DNA of 11,443 bases from an uncultured Pleurocapsa sp. (lineage in GTDB: Bacteria; Cyanobacteriota; Cyanobacteriia; Cyanobacteriales; Xenococcaceae). Below, in pieces: positions 5,497 to 11,443 of this stretch. Under the pieces are notes generated by a model. That model saw only the letters and a list, made by a program, of their open reading frames with translations. It was not told where the DNA came from and searched no databases. A program made the translations under genes and the position numbers. The DNA lies in assembly GCA_937884735.1 (NCBI GenBank), contig CAKZYI010000225.1, positions 1-11,443 of the forward strand. Reading direction: 5' to 3'. Each line of letters starts with the position of its first letter. The stretch's first letter is position 1.

Positions 5497-6111
5497 ATGA
5501 CTGAAACTCTAATTATTTATAGTCGTTATCCTGAACCTGGGAAAACCAAAACTCGCATGATTCCTGCTCTTGGTGCGTCAGGTGCAGCAGATTTACAGCG
5601 TAAAATGACAGAGCATACCTTGAAGACAGCCAAACAGCTAAGAAATTCTCGTAATATTCAGATAGAAGTTCATTTTACAGGAGGAAATAAACAACTAATG
5701 TCCGATTGGTTAGGACAGGACATCAACTATATTCCTCAAGCTGTTGGTGACTTAGGAAATAAAATGAACTCATCTTTTCAACAAGCATTTAATGTTCATA
5801 ATCAAAGAGTAGTGACTATTGGTATCGACTGTCCCGATATTAATTTAGAAATACTTAATAATGCTTTCGATTCATTGTATCAAAAAGAATTAGTTTTAGG
5901 AGTAGCTGAAGATGGAGGCTACTATTTAATTGGTATGCAAAAACCAATTCCGCAACTGTTTCAAAACATAGATTGGGGAACAAAAATAGTGTTAGAACAA
6001 ACAAAAGCGATCGCCAATAAATTGAACCTTAATGTTCAATACCTTACTACTTTATCGGATGTAGATTATCCCCAAGATTTACCAGTTTGGCAGAAGCATC
6101 AAAATAAATAA
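5497..6111 (+). CDS. DUF2064 / TIGR04282 family glycosyltransferase (nucleotidyltransferase-like fold)
   Basis: A 204-aa protein with the DUF2064/TIGR04282 pattern: YSRYPEPGKTKTRM near the N-terminus (residues 8-21, nucleotide-binding loop of a GT-A/cofC-like fold), GDLGNKM (84-90), the acidic GIDCPD (109-114), and AEDGGYYLIG (137-146), followed by DWGT (159-162) and LSDVDYPQDL (186-195). The family was named for arsenosugar biosynthesis glycosyltransferases, but many members, as here, have no arsenic gene beside them; the substrate is unknown. It has no membrane segment. It starts on the base after the stop of the CYTH gene, and the weakness of any ribosome site of its own fits translational coupling. 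A hairpin and T-run at 6135-6166 end the operon. Confidence 0.9.
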   Translation: MTETLIIYSRYPEPGKTKTRMIPALGASGAADLQRKMTEHTLKTAKQLRNSRNIQIEVHFTGGNKQLMSDWLGQDINYIPQAVGDLGNKMNSSFQQAFNVHNQRVVTIGIDCPDINLEILNNAFDSLYQKELVLGVAEDGGYYLIGMQKPIPQLFQNIDWGTKIVLEQTKAIANKLNLNVQYLTTLSDVDYPQDLPVWQKHQNK

Positions 6112-6134
6112 AAATACTTTAATATTATTAATAT

Positions 6135-6166
6135 CAAGTAAGTCATAATTCTCACTTGGCTTTTTT
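6135..6166 (+). terminator. Rho-independent terminator of the CYTH-DUF2064 operon
   Basis: CAAGT (6135-6139) pairs with ACTTG (6154-6158), extended past one A-C mismatch by AG/CT (6141-6142 with 6151-6152), leaving an 8-base loop. A run of six T follows at 6161-6166. It starts 23 bases after the operon's last stop and ends right at the stop of the convergent minus-strand gene. Confidence 0.7.
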
Positions 6167-7642
6167 CTAACTGATTACAGAGCGATCGCGACCTTCTTTT
6201 TTGGCTTGATACAACGCTTTATCAGCAGCAGTCAGCAGTTCTTCGCAGGAAATAACATCATTATGATACAAACTGGCAATTCCCATGCTAATGCTGACAT
6301 AATCGCCAGCCTTTGAACCAGCATGAGGTATTTGCATACCTTTCAATTTAGAACGAATGCGTTCTGCAACTATAAATGCAGTTTTCGCATTGCTATCTGG
6401 TAAGACCACTACAAATTCCTCTCCACCATAACGGGCAGCTAAATCAACACTACGTACCGAACTGCTCAAAGCTAGAGCTACTTTTTGTAGACAAAAATCA
6501 CCTTCTTGATGACCATAAGTATCATTATAAACTTTAAAAAAATCTACATCGCACAAAATTACTGCCAAATCCTTCTTTTCTCGCTGGCTTTTTGACCATT
6601 GTTGTTCGAGATAGCGATCAAAAAAGCGACGGTTGGCAATTTTGGTTAAGCCATCAGTAAAAGCAATCCTTTTTTGATTTTGATGGTAATATCCAGCGAC
6701 GCTCAAGTTAGCACCAATTAAAGCTATTAAGGGAGCAAAAGTCGGTAACCACCAACCAAATAAAAATAATATGTAGCTACTGCCAAAAAGTATACTAATA
6801 GGTACAAAAATCCCAACAAAAGAAAGCTTGAGTGAATTAAAAGAATTCTTTTGCAACAAGTCCATCTTGAATAAAGCTAGACTCAAGCTACCTCCAACAA
6901 ATGACCAGCTTAAAATCCAAAGCCACTCTGCCGTTTCATTGATGCCCTTGAACATAGCTCTTTCATCTAATGCTCCTGCTATCATTTGACTGGCAATATT
7001 GGCATGAATATAGACCCCAGCCATCTGAGAAAACTCAGAATTGCCATTATAAGGAGTATAAAAAAAATCGTTGAGACTAGGTGCTGTCGTACCAATTAAG
7101 ACTAAGCGATCGCGAAATAAATCTTGGGGAATATTCCCTGCCAATACGTCTGTCAAAGATGTGTGTAAAAAGCTTTCTTTTGCACCCCGATAGTTGATCA
7201 ATGTTTGATAACCATCAGCATCAACATCAACATAAGCACCTGTGTTTGTTTTTAGAGCCTGAATAGTTGCTTTTCCCAGAACTTTGCTTGAAGACGGCTC
7301 TTTACTATCTTCAAGTAAAATGTCTTCTTGTTCGAGAAACATCAGACTGGTTATTGCACCAAGCCCCAGAACAATATCACCATCTTTAAATTCCGCAGAA
7401 ATTAATGCCCGACGAATCTTTCCATCCTTGTCCCACACTAAATCCGCCATTCCTATCTGACCCTTCTCATCCAAAATGGTAGGAGGTGGGACAACTTCGC
7501 CGATCGCTTTTTTGACTCCAATTAAATTGGGCGTAGAATCAAAAACTCGAACTAATTTCTCTTGTCCCACCCCATCTCCATGTTTGATGTCGCGGTAAAT
7601 ATCTAAGCCAATTACTCTTGGTTGCTGCTCTCGAATTTGCAC
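6167..7642 (-). CDS. C-terminal fragment of the sensor: CHASE2 remainder, three TM helices, GGDEF
   Basis: This fragment is 491 aa if counted from a GTG at 7640-7642, which is an internal Val of the CHASE2 domain (residue 88 of the full frame) and not a convincing start. CHASE2 continues to about residue 225 of the fragment. Three membrane helices follow at about 239-258, 270-292 and 296-318. The GGDEF domain starts near AFTDGLTKIANRRF (327-340). The catalytic motif is GGEEF (406-410), metal-binding Asp appear in CDVDFFK (D365, D367), and a c-di-GMP inhibitory I-site RSVD (397-400) lies five residues before GGEEF. The output domain therefore looks competent to make c-di-GMP from two GTP, if it is expressed. 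Without the N-terminal helix and strand, sensing by CHASE2 would be lost. Confidence 0.75.
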   Translation of the reverse strand: MQIREQQPRVIGLDIYRDIKHGDGVGQEKLVRVFDSTPNLIGVKKAIGEVVPPPTILDEKGQIGMADLVWDKDGKIRRALISAEFKDGDIVLGLGAITSLMFLEQEDILLEDSKEPSSSKVLGKATIQALKTNTGAYVDVDADGYQTLINYRGAKESFLHTSLTDVLAGNIPQDLFRDRLVLIGTTAPSLNDFFYTPYNGNSEFSQMAGVYIHANIASQMIAGALDERAMFKGINETAEWLWILSWSFVGGSLSLALFKMDLLQKNSFNSLKLSFVGIFVPISILFGSSYILFLFGWWLPTFAPLIALIGANLSVAGYYHQNQKRIAFTDGLTKIANRRFFDRYLEQQWSKSQREKKDLAVILCDVDFFKVYNDTYGHQEGDFCLQKVALALSSSVRSVDLAARYGGEEFVVVLPDSNAKTAFIVAERIRSKLKGMQIPHAGSKAGDYVSISMGIASLYHNDVISCEELLTAADKALYQAKKEGRDRSVIS

Positions 7643-7687
7643 AAGAAGTTGAGCTAATATGCCATCGGAAACAGGGCATTCTCCTAA

Positions 7688-7903
7688 TTAGCCGATGTCC
7701 GATTCTGTAATTTCTACTACTACAATGCGAGAGTCTTTTGTTTCGACAGGACGTATCTGAAACCATCGATCCAAAATAGACCATTCCAGGGTCTGGTAAA
7801 CGCCAGTTAAACTTCCAGCGATCGCCAACCCTGCAACACCAGCAGAGATAACACTGACTGCTCTTAGCTGTTTAATTTTTTGTATTAGGGTTGACCAAGC
7901 CAA
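7688..7903 (-). CDS. N-terminal fragment of the CHASE2-GGDEF sensor (71 aa)
   Basis: This fragment holds a short basic N-terminus (MAWSTLIQKIKQLR), one membrane helix at about residues 15-33 (AVSVISAGVAGLAIAGSLTG), and the beginning of CHASE2 (YQTLEWSILDRWFQIRP, then DSRIVVVEITESDIG). It ends at the TAA 7688-7690. Alone it would be a membrane-anchored stub without signalling output. The ATG at 7901-7903 is the natural start of the full-length sensor. Confidence 0.7.
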   Translation of the reverse strand: MAWSTLIQKIKQLRAVSVISAGVAGLAIAGSLTGVYQTLEWSILDRWFQIRPVETKDSRIVVVEITESDIG

Positions 7904-8008
7904 AGAACTTTATCCTAATAATTTGTATTGTAATAAAAACTTAATTAGAAATTGCATTTCAAGACAATACATAAGTATTTTGCAACTTCTAATTATTCGT
8001 TTTCCAAT

Positions 8009-8764
8009 TTACTCGACAAATTTAGCTTGTGCCACTCTTTCTAAGCCAACTGTTTTTAATAAATTTTCCCAATTATTAGATACATAATCGCTGTTAGGTT
8101 TAGTAGTTTTTAATTCTGCCAAGCTAGCAACTGTGTCGTACCAGATACCTGCCTTTCCATAAATAGCCGCGCTTTCTAATAAACCTGCTTGAGTCAATTT
8201 TTGGCTCATATAGTTATTAGTAGCTACTCGTTTTATATTCCCTTTTACCACTGGACTATCGGGTCTAAGTTTGCCATCACACATTAAAACCAAAGACCAT
8301 TGATAATCTTGATTCATATCTAGATCGGGTGCATCTTGGGGTAGGGTCAAACTAATAATTCCTTCACTATCACCAATAGGCAGGATGGTTTGATAATCGT
8401 ACTCTTCATTGTTATCTCTTACGGCAAAATAGGCTTCAGTCGCTGATGTTTCAGGAACATAAACCAACAAAGTCGGATGAGATTTTACCGTTAATGCTGG
8501 ACTGTTAGTTGGCAATAAAGGAATTATGGGCGAATTTGCTTCCTTCGAGTCTGACAAACATTGTCCTCCACGAGATGCTCCTCCAGCAGTTTGTTGAGGC
8601 TTATCTCCTCTTGGCGGTTCAAAAGTAACCTGATTTTTCTTATTAGTATAAATAGATTTGTTTTGAGCTTCCACTCCTGTTGAAATAGTTCCAAGTAAAG
8701 ATAAAGACAGTAGAAATGTTGAACAAGAAGATATTACAAATTTATTTTTCTGATGTTTTTTCAT
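8009..8764 (-). CDS. DUF928 domain-containing exported protein
   Basis: A 251-aa protein with a classical signal peptide: basic MKKHQKNK, hydrophobic stretch at about 10-28, and a likely cleavage after VEA (residue 33). The mature part shows the DUF928 pattern: VTFEPPRGDKPQQTAGGASR near residues 46-65, GGQC (Cys69), LTVKSHPTLLVYVP (91-104), and SLVLMCDGKLRPD (157-169, Cys162). Cys69 and Cys162 could form a disulphide in the periplasm. The C-terminal ~70 residues look helical. DUF928 proteins are largely cyanobacterial, and to my knowledge they often lie next to CHASE2-domain genes, as here; the function is unknown. A CHASE2 sensor lies 105 bases downstream on the same strand, so this protein may be its periplasmic partner (inference). 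An AGGA lies very close to the ATG. Confidence 0.9.
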   Translation of the reverse strand: MKKHQKNKFVISSCSTFLLSLSLLGTISTGVEAQNKSIYTNKKNQVTFEPPRGDKPQQTAGGASRGGQCLSDSKEANSPIIPLLPTNSPALTVKSHPTLLVYVPETSATEAYFAVRDNNEEYDYQTILPIGDSEGIISLTLPQDAPDLDMNQDYQWSLVLMCDGKLRPDSPVVKGNIKRVATNNYMSQKLTQAGLLESAAIYGKAGIWYDTVASLAELKTTKPNSDYVSNNWENLLKTVGLERVAQAKFVE

Positions 8765-9252
8765 TATCCTGCATTGTTTAAAGTTATTTTTTATAATGTG
8801 CTTTATCTACAATTATATTCTTTCAGTTCTTGAAAAGCCTTATTTTTATTGTAATTTTTAGATAAAATAAGTTTAAAATAACCTAGTTTTTAAAGGCTAA
8901 ATTACTTCTATTTATAAGTAAAAATACAGTTGATCATAAAAATAGTGCCAAAGATTGTTTTGAGTTGATAAAAATATGTATTTTGTCAAACCAATTATTT
9001 TTAAAGTAATCGTTGTTTGGGTATTTGTACGCAATTAAACCCTTCGTGTAAAATTTAAAAAGTTGAATCAAACAGCTCAAACGCTCCATAATTATATTGA
9101 GCTTCTGAGCCTTTACTACCTACTAGTAAATAGCTTGGTTTTAAAACCCTCATATATTATGAGTAATAGTGAAATAATCTTAAATATATTTACCTGGAAC
9201 ATTTTGTTGGATTCAGGTAGCTTATAAGCATAATAATGATCCTCATATATTG
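8765..9252. other. Divergent intergenic region with palindromes upstream of the sensor gene
   Basis: This is a 488-base AT-rich gap between the starts of the DUF928 gene (minus) and the sensor gene (plus), so it should hold both promoters. I see no gene in it. It contains a stem AGCTCAA (9074-9080) with TTGAGCT (9097-9103), the 12-bp palindrome GGTTTTAAAACC (9137-9148) directly abutting the hairpin CTCATA-TAT-TATGAG (9149-9163), and the palindrome GCTTATAAGC (9220-9229). CCTCATATATT occurs at 9148-9158 and again at 9241-9251, just before the sensor ATG. These may be operator sites. Confidence 0.45.
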
Positions 9253-11443
9253 ATGTCCCAAAATCGTAAATTGCTGGCTAACATATTTACCGCGATTGAT
9301 TCTTGGTTAACTAAGCCAAGTCATCTACTGTTCTATAGTCTCCTATGTCTTAGCTTCGGTATTACTCCAGTCAAAGCAGAGGACAATATCTTAGTTATTC
9401 ATTCTCATCATTCAGAATTGTCTTGGGCAAAACAGAAACAGGACGGCATAAATCAGGGATTTGCCGAAATTAACGATGAAAGTAAAGTATTCCACGAATT
9501 TCTAGACAGTAAGCGTCATCCAGGGCTAGAACATCAACAAGAATTTGTCGACTACATCAATAAAAAATACGCTCGAATACCGATTGATCTACTGATGACC
9601 GTTGACGAGCCTAGTTTAGAGCTAATCTTGCAGCAGCGCGATCGCTTTTTTACGGATATTCCCGTTGTATTTTTGGTAATCAAAAACTTAAGACAAGAGC
9701 TACTTGATACTCCCTGGCTAACAGGAGTGATTGAAAATTACGAAGTGGTAGAAACTGTCCTAGAAGCTACCAGACAAATGTGGACTAACACGGTGATTAT
9801 AGTCAATGATTCGACACAGGCAGGTCGGGCAAACTTGGATTACATTGAAAAGGTAAAACAACTGCCTGGTCGCCCTTTAGAGGTAGAGTTGGTCAATGAT
9901 TTGGTGGTCGCTGATATTAGAGAGCGTTTGGGTAAATATCCTGACCACATACCAGTTTTACTTTTGGGACAGCTCCGTCGAAACGATCCTCAAAAATCCT
10001 TGGTCGATCCTATAGAAGATATTAAGATCTTACAAGATCGCATACCTAACCCAATTTATGTTGAAGACGAAATACGTTTGGGAGAAGGTGCCGTTGGCGG
10101 AAAAATCTTTGATCGCCAATATCATTCTAGACAAGCAGTAGAACTTGCTCAAGAAATATTGGAAGGAGCAAGACCAGACGAAATAGGACCTGTGATGACA
10201 GGAAAAAATCGCTGGGTTTTCGATTATCGACAGCTACTTCACTACAACATCAAGCTAGAGTTGTTACCCAAAGATAGCGAACTACTCTATGTTGAGCCAC
10301 CTTTTTATGTTAAGTACAAAACTTACGTCTTAATTACAGCCCTTGGTCTTCTTTGTAGTTTTTTGACAATTGTTTTACTAATAGAAAAAATTAGAAGACG
10401 GGCAATAGCAAGTAAGACTCTTCAAGAAAATGAGCAAAGATACAAAGATTTGGCACGGGCGGGAGCAAATGTCTTTTGGGAGTTAGACGAACAGCTTAGA
10501 TATTCTTATATATCAGGTGATGTTAAAGATCTATGCGGTCTAAAACCTGCGGATCTGTTGGGTCATCATCCTCTTGATTTCCATCGTGATAGTTCCAGAC
10601 TAGATGTTGATTGGGAGCTTTTTAAACAAATAACACAAGCTCAAAAGCCTTTCAAAAATTTTACTTTTAGCTTACGGGATACAAACGATGGAGTCAGAAT
10701 TTTTAAGATAAACGGTAATCCTCTGTACGACCAAAACAATAAGTTTCAGGGATATCGTGGAGTCAAACAAGAAATTACCGCAGAACAAAATCTTTACAAA
10801 AAAATTGCCTATCAAGCTACCTATGATGACCTAACAGGTTTATTAAATCGCCGTGAATTTAACGAAAAGCTCAGGAATTCTGTCCAAAAAGCCATTAAGT
10901 ACAAAACAGAATCAGTTCTTTGTTATTTAGATCTAGATCGCTTCAAAATAGTTAACGATACAGCAGGACATTTAGTAGGCGATCGCTTACTATCAGAATT
11001 AGCTCAACTGTTGCAAAATATGATTCGCAAAGAAGATACTTTGGGTAGATTGGGAGGAGATGAATTTGGATTATTGTTAGAAGGATGTTCCATTAAAGAA
11101 GCAGAGCAAGTATGCGAACAGCTAATCAATGCCATCACTAACTATCGTCTCAAGTGGGAAAATGTTGAATTTGACGTCGGGGTTAGCATTGGTCTAGTAG
11201 GCATTTATGGAGCATCTACTGATGCTGATGAGCTTTTGAGTCGCGCCGATCTCGCCTGTTATCAAGCCAAAAATTTGGGTAGGGGCAGGGTTTATGTTGC
11301 TGAAAACAACAATCAAGAGCTAGATCTACAGCAGGCTCAGATGGGGCATATTGCCAATGTATCCCAAGCCATTAAAGAAAACCGCTTTTATCTAGTCAAG
11401 CAATTAATTAAACCGATAGTTGATGATGGAAAACAACGTCAGC
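9253..11443 (+). CDS. Sensor with ABC-type periplasmic binding domain, PAS, GGDEF and (truncated) EAL domain
   Basis: The frame is open from ATG 9253 to the window end (730 codons, 3' truncated). After an N-terminal membrane/signal segment (about 24-41), residues 44-345 form a periplasmic domain of the ABC sugar/tryptophan-binding-like type (NILVIHSHH at the start, PVLLLGQLRR near 234-242). A membrane helix at about 356-377 leads to a PAS domain (about 394-508), a GGDEF domain (about 515-683) with LGGDEF intact at 600-605, and the start of an EAL domain (VSQAIKENRFYLVKQLIKPI, 703-722). The I-site RKED (592-595) lies five residues before GGDEF. Catalytic residues of the EAL domain lie beyond the window, so whether it also degrades c-di-GMP is unknown. 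It is a membrane-bound c-di-GMP enzyme probably tuned by a small ligand in the periplasm. No Shine-Dalgarno is evident. Confidence 0.9.
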   Translation, partial: MSQNRKLLANIFTAIDSWLTKPSHLLFYSLLCLSFGITPVKAEDNILVIHSHHSELSWAKQKQDGINQGFAEINDESKVFHEFLDSKRHPGLEHQQEFVDYINKKYARIPIDLLMTVDEPSLELILQQRDRFFTDIPVVFLVIKNLRQELLDTPWLTGVIENYEVVETVLEATRQMWTNTVIIVNDSTQAGRANLDYIEKVKQLPGRPLEVELVNDLVVADIRERLGKYPDHIPVLLLGQLRRNDPQKSLVDPIEDIKILQDRIPNPIYVEDEIRLGEGAVGGKIFDRQYHSRQAVELAQEILEGARPDEIGPVMTGKNRWVFDYRQLLHYNIKLELLPKDSELLYVEPPFYVKYKTYVLITALGLLCSFLTIVLLIEKIRRRAIASKTLQENEQRYKDLARAGANVFWELDEQLRYSYISGDVKDLCGLKPADLLGHHPLDFHRDSSRLDVDWELFKQITQAQKPFKNFTFSLRDTNDGVRIFKINGNPLYDQNNKFQGYRGVKQEITAEQNLYKKIAYQATYDDLTGLLNRREFNEKLRNSVQKAIKYKTESVLCYLDLDRFKIVNDTAGHLVGDRLLSELAQLLQNMIRKEDTLGRLGGDEFGLLLEGCSIKEAEQVCEQLINAITNYRLKWENVEFDVGVSIGLVGIYGASTDADELLSRADLACYQAKNLGRGRVYVAENNNQELDLQQAQMGHIANVSQAIKENRFYLVKQLIKPIVDDGKQRQ

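Larger units (their letters stand above)
6167..7903 (-). pseudogene. CHASE2-GGDEF diguanylate cyclase interrupted by one in-frame TAA
   Basis: Two open stretches, 7688-7903 and 6167-7687, lie in the same frame and are separated only by a TAA at 7688-7690. Reading through it gives one continuous protein of 578 positions: N-terminal membrane helix, CHASE2 sensor domain, three membrane helices, GGDEF domain. The residues on both sides (VVVEITESDIG, stop, LGECPVSDGILAQLL) are a continuous CHASE2 sequence, so nothing is missing. The stop replaces a single residue at position 72; a CAA (Gln) to TAA change would explain it. There is no frameshift. The rest of the frame shows no other damage, so the mutation is recent, or the stop is read through, or it is a sequencing error. 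The DUF928 gene lies 105 bases upstream on the same strand and may share its function. Confidence 0.8.

Noticed and set aside
7539..7784. Minus-strand open frame of 81 codons over the CHASE2 interruption, with GGAGA just before an internal ATG
   Set aside because: It is out of frame with the CHASE2 sequence, its translation shows no domain pattern, and the true frame is continuous on both sides of the TAA. The ribosome-site-like GGAGA-ATG there would start only this shadow frame.
7640..7903. Frameshift as the cause of the CHASE2 gene break
   Set aside because: Both fragments are in the same frame (the starts 7903 and 7642 differ by a multiple of three) and the sequence reads through without gain or loss of bases; only one stop codon intervenes.

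Overview
The window looks like chromosomal DNA of a cyanobacterium. It is AT-rich and carries ten exact copies of the octamer GCGATCGC (HIP1), at 1311, 3062, 3870, 5022, 6007, 6182, 7106, 7818, 9638 and 10979, about one per 1.1 kb. The gene content agrees: a DUF928 protein next to a CHASE2-diguanylate cyclase, a DUF4112 protein, a PII protein and a Crp/Fnr regulator. A unicellular or baeocyte-forming lineage is possible, but the sequence does not fix the genus. No tRNA, rRNA, transposase or CRISPR array was seen.

Layout. Positions 1-2165 are on the plus strand: the 3' end of a GH13 alpha-glucan enzyme, a transglutaminase-like protein whose start region lies in an exact 47-bp tandem duplication, and a 53-aa YqaE/Pmp3 membrane protein. 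Positions 2307-4861 are on the minus strand: an 80-aa unknown, a DUF4112 membrane protein, a 560-bp gap packed with short palindromes, a Crp/Fnr regulator, and a divergent PII paralogue that lacks Ser49. Positions 4975-6111 (plus) hold a tight two-gene operon, a CYTH triphosphatase-like protein and a DUF2064/TIGR04282 nucleotidyl/glycosyltransferase-like protein, ending in a terminator. Positions 6167-8764 (minus) hold a DUF928 exported protein followed by a CHASE2-GGDEF diguanylate cyclase broken by one in-frame TAA. From 9253 to the window end (plus) runs a large sensor: periplasmic ABC-type binding domain, TM, PAS, GGDEF and the start of an EAL domain.

How it fits together. The right half is a c-di-GMP signalling neighbourhood: two membrane sensors with intact GGDEF/GGEEF and I-site motifs lie on either side of an exported DUF928 protein. 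The middle is a regulatory pair (PII and Crp/Fnr) of the kind linked to carbon/nitrogen control. The left half is housekeeping and small membrane proteins. The observations most worth checking are the nonsense codon in the CHASE2 sensor, the Ser49-less PII, the palindrome-packed element at 3207-3469 with its 10-bp terminal inverted repeats, and the duplicated start region of the transglutaminase gene.
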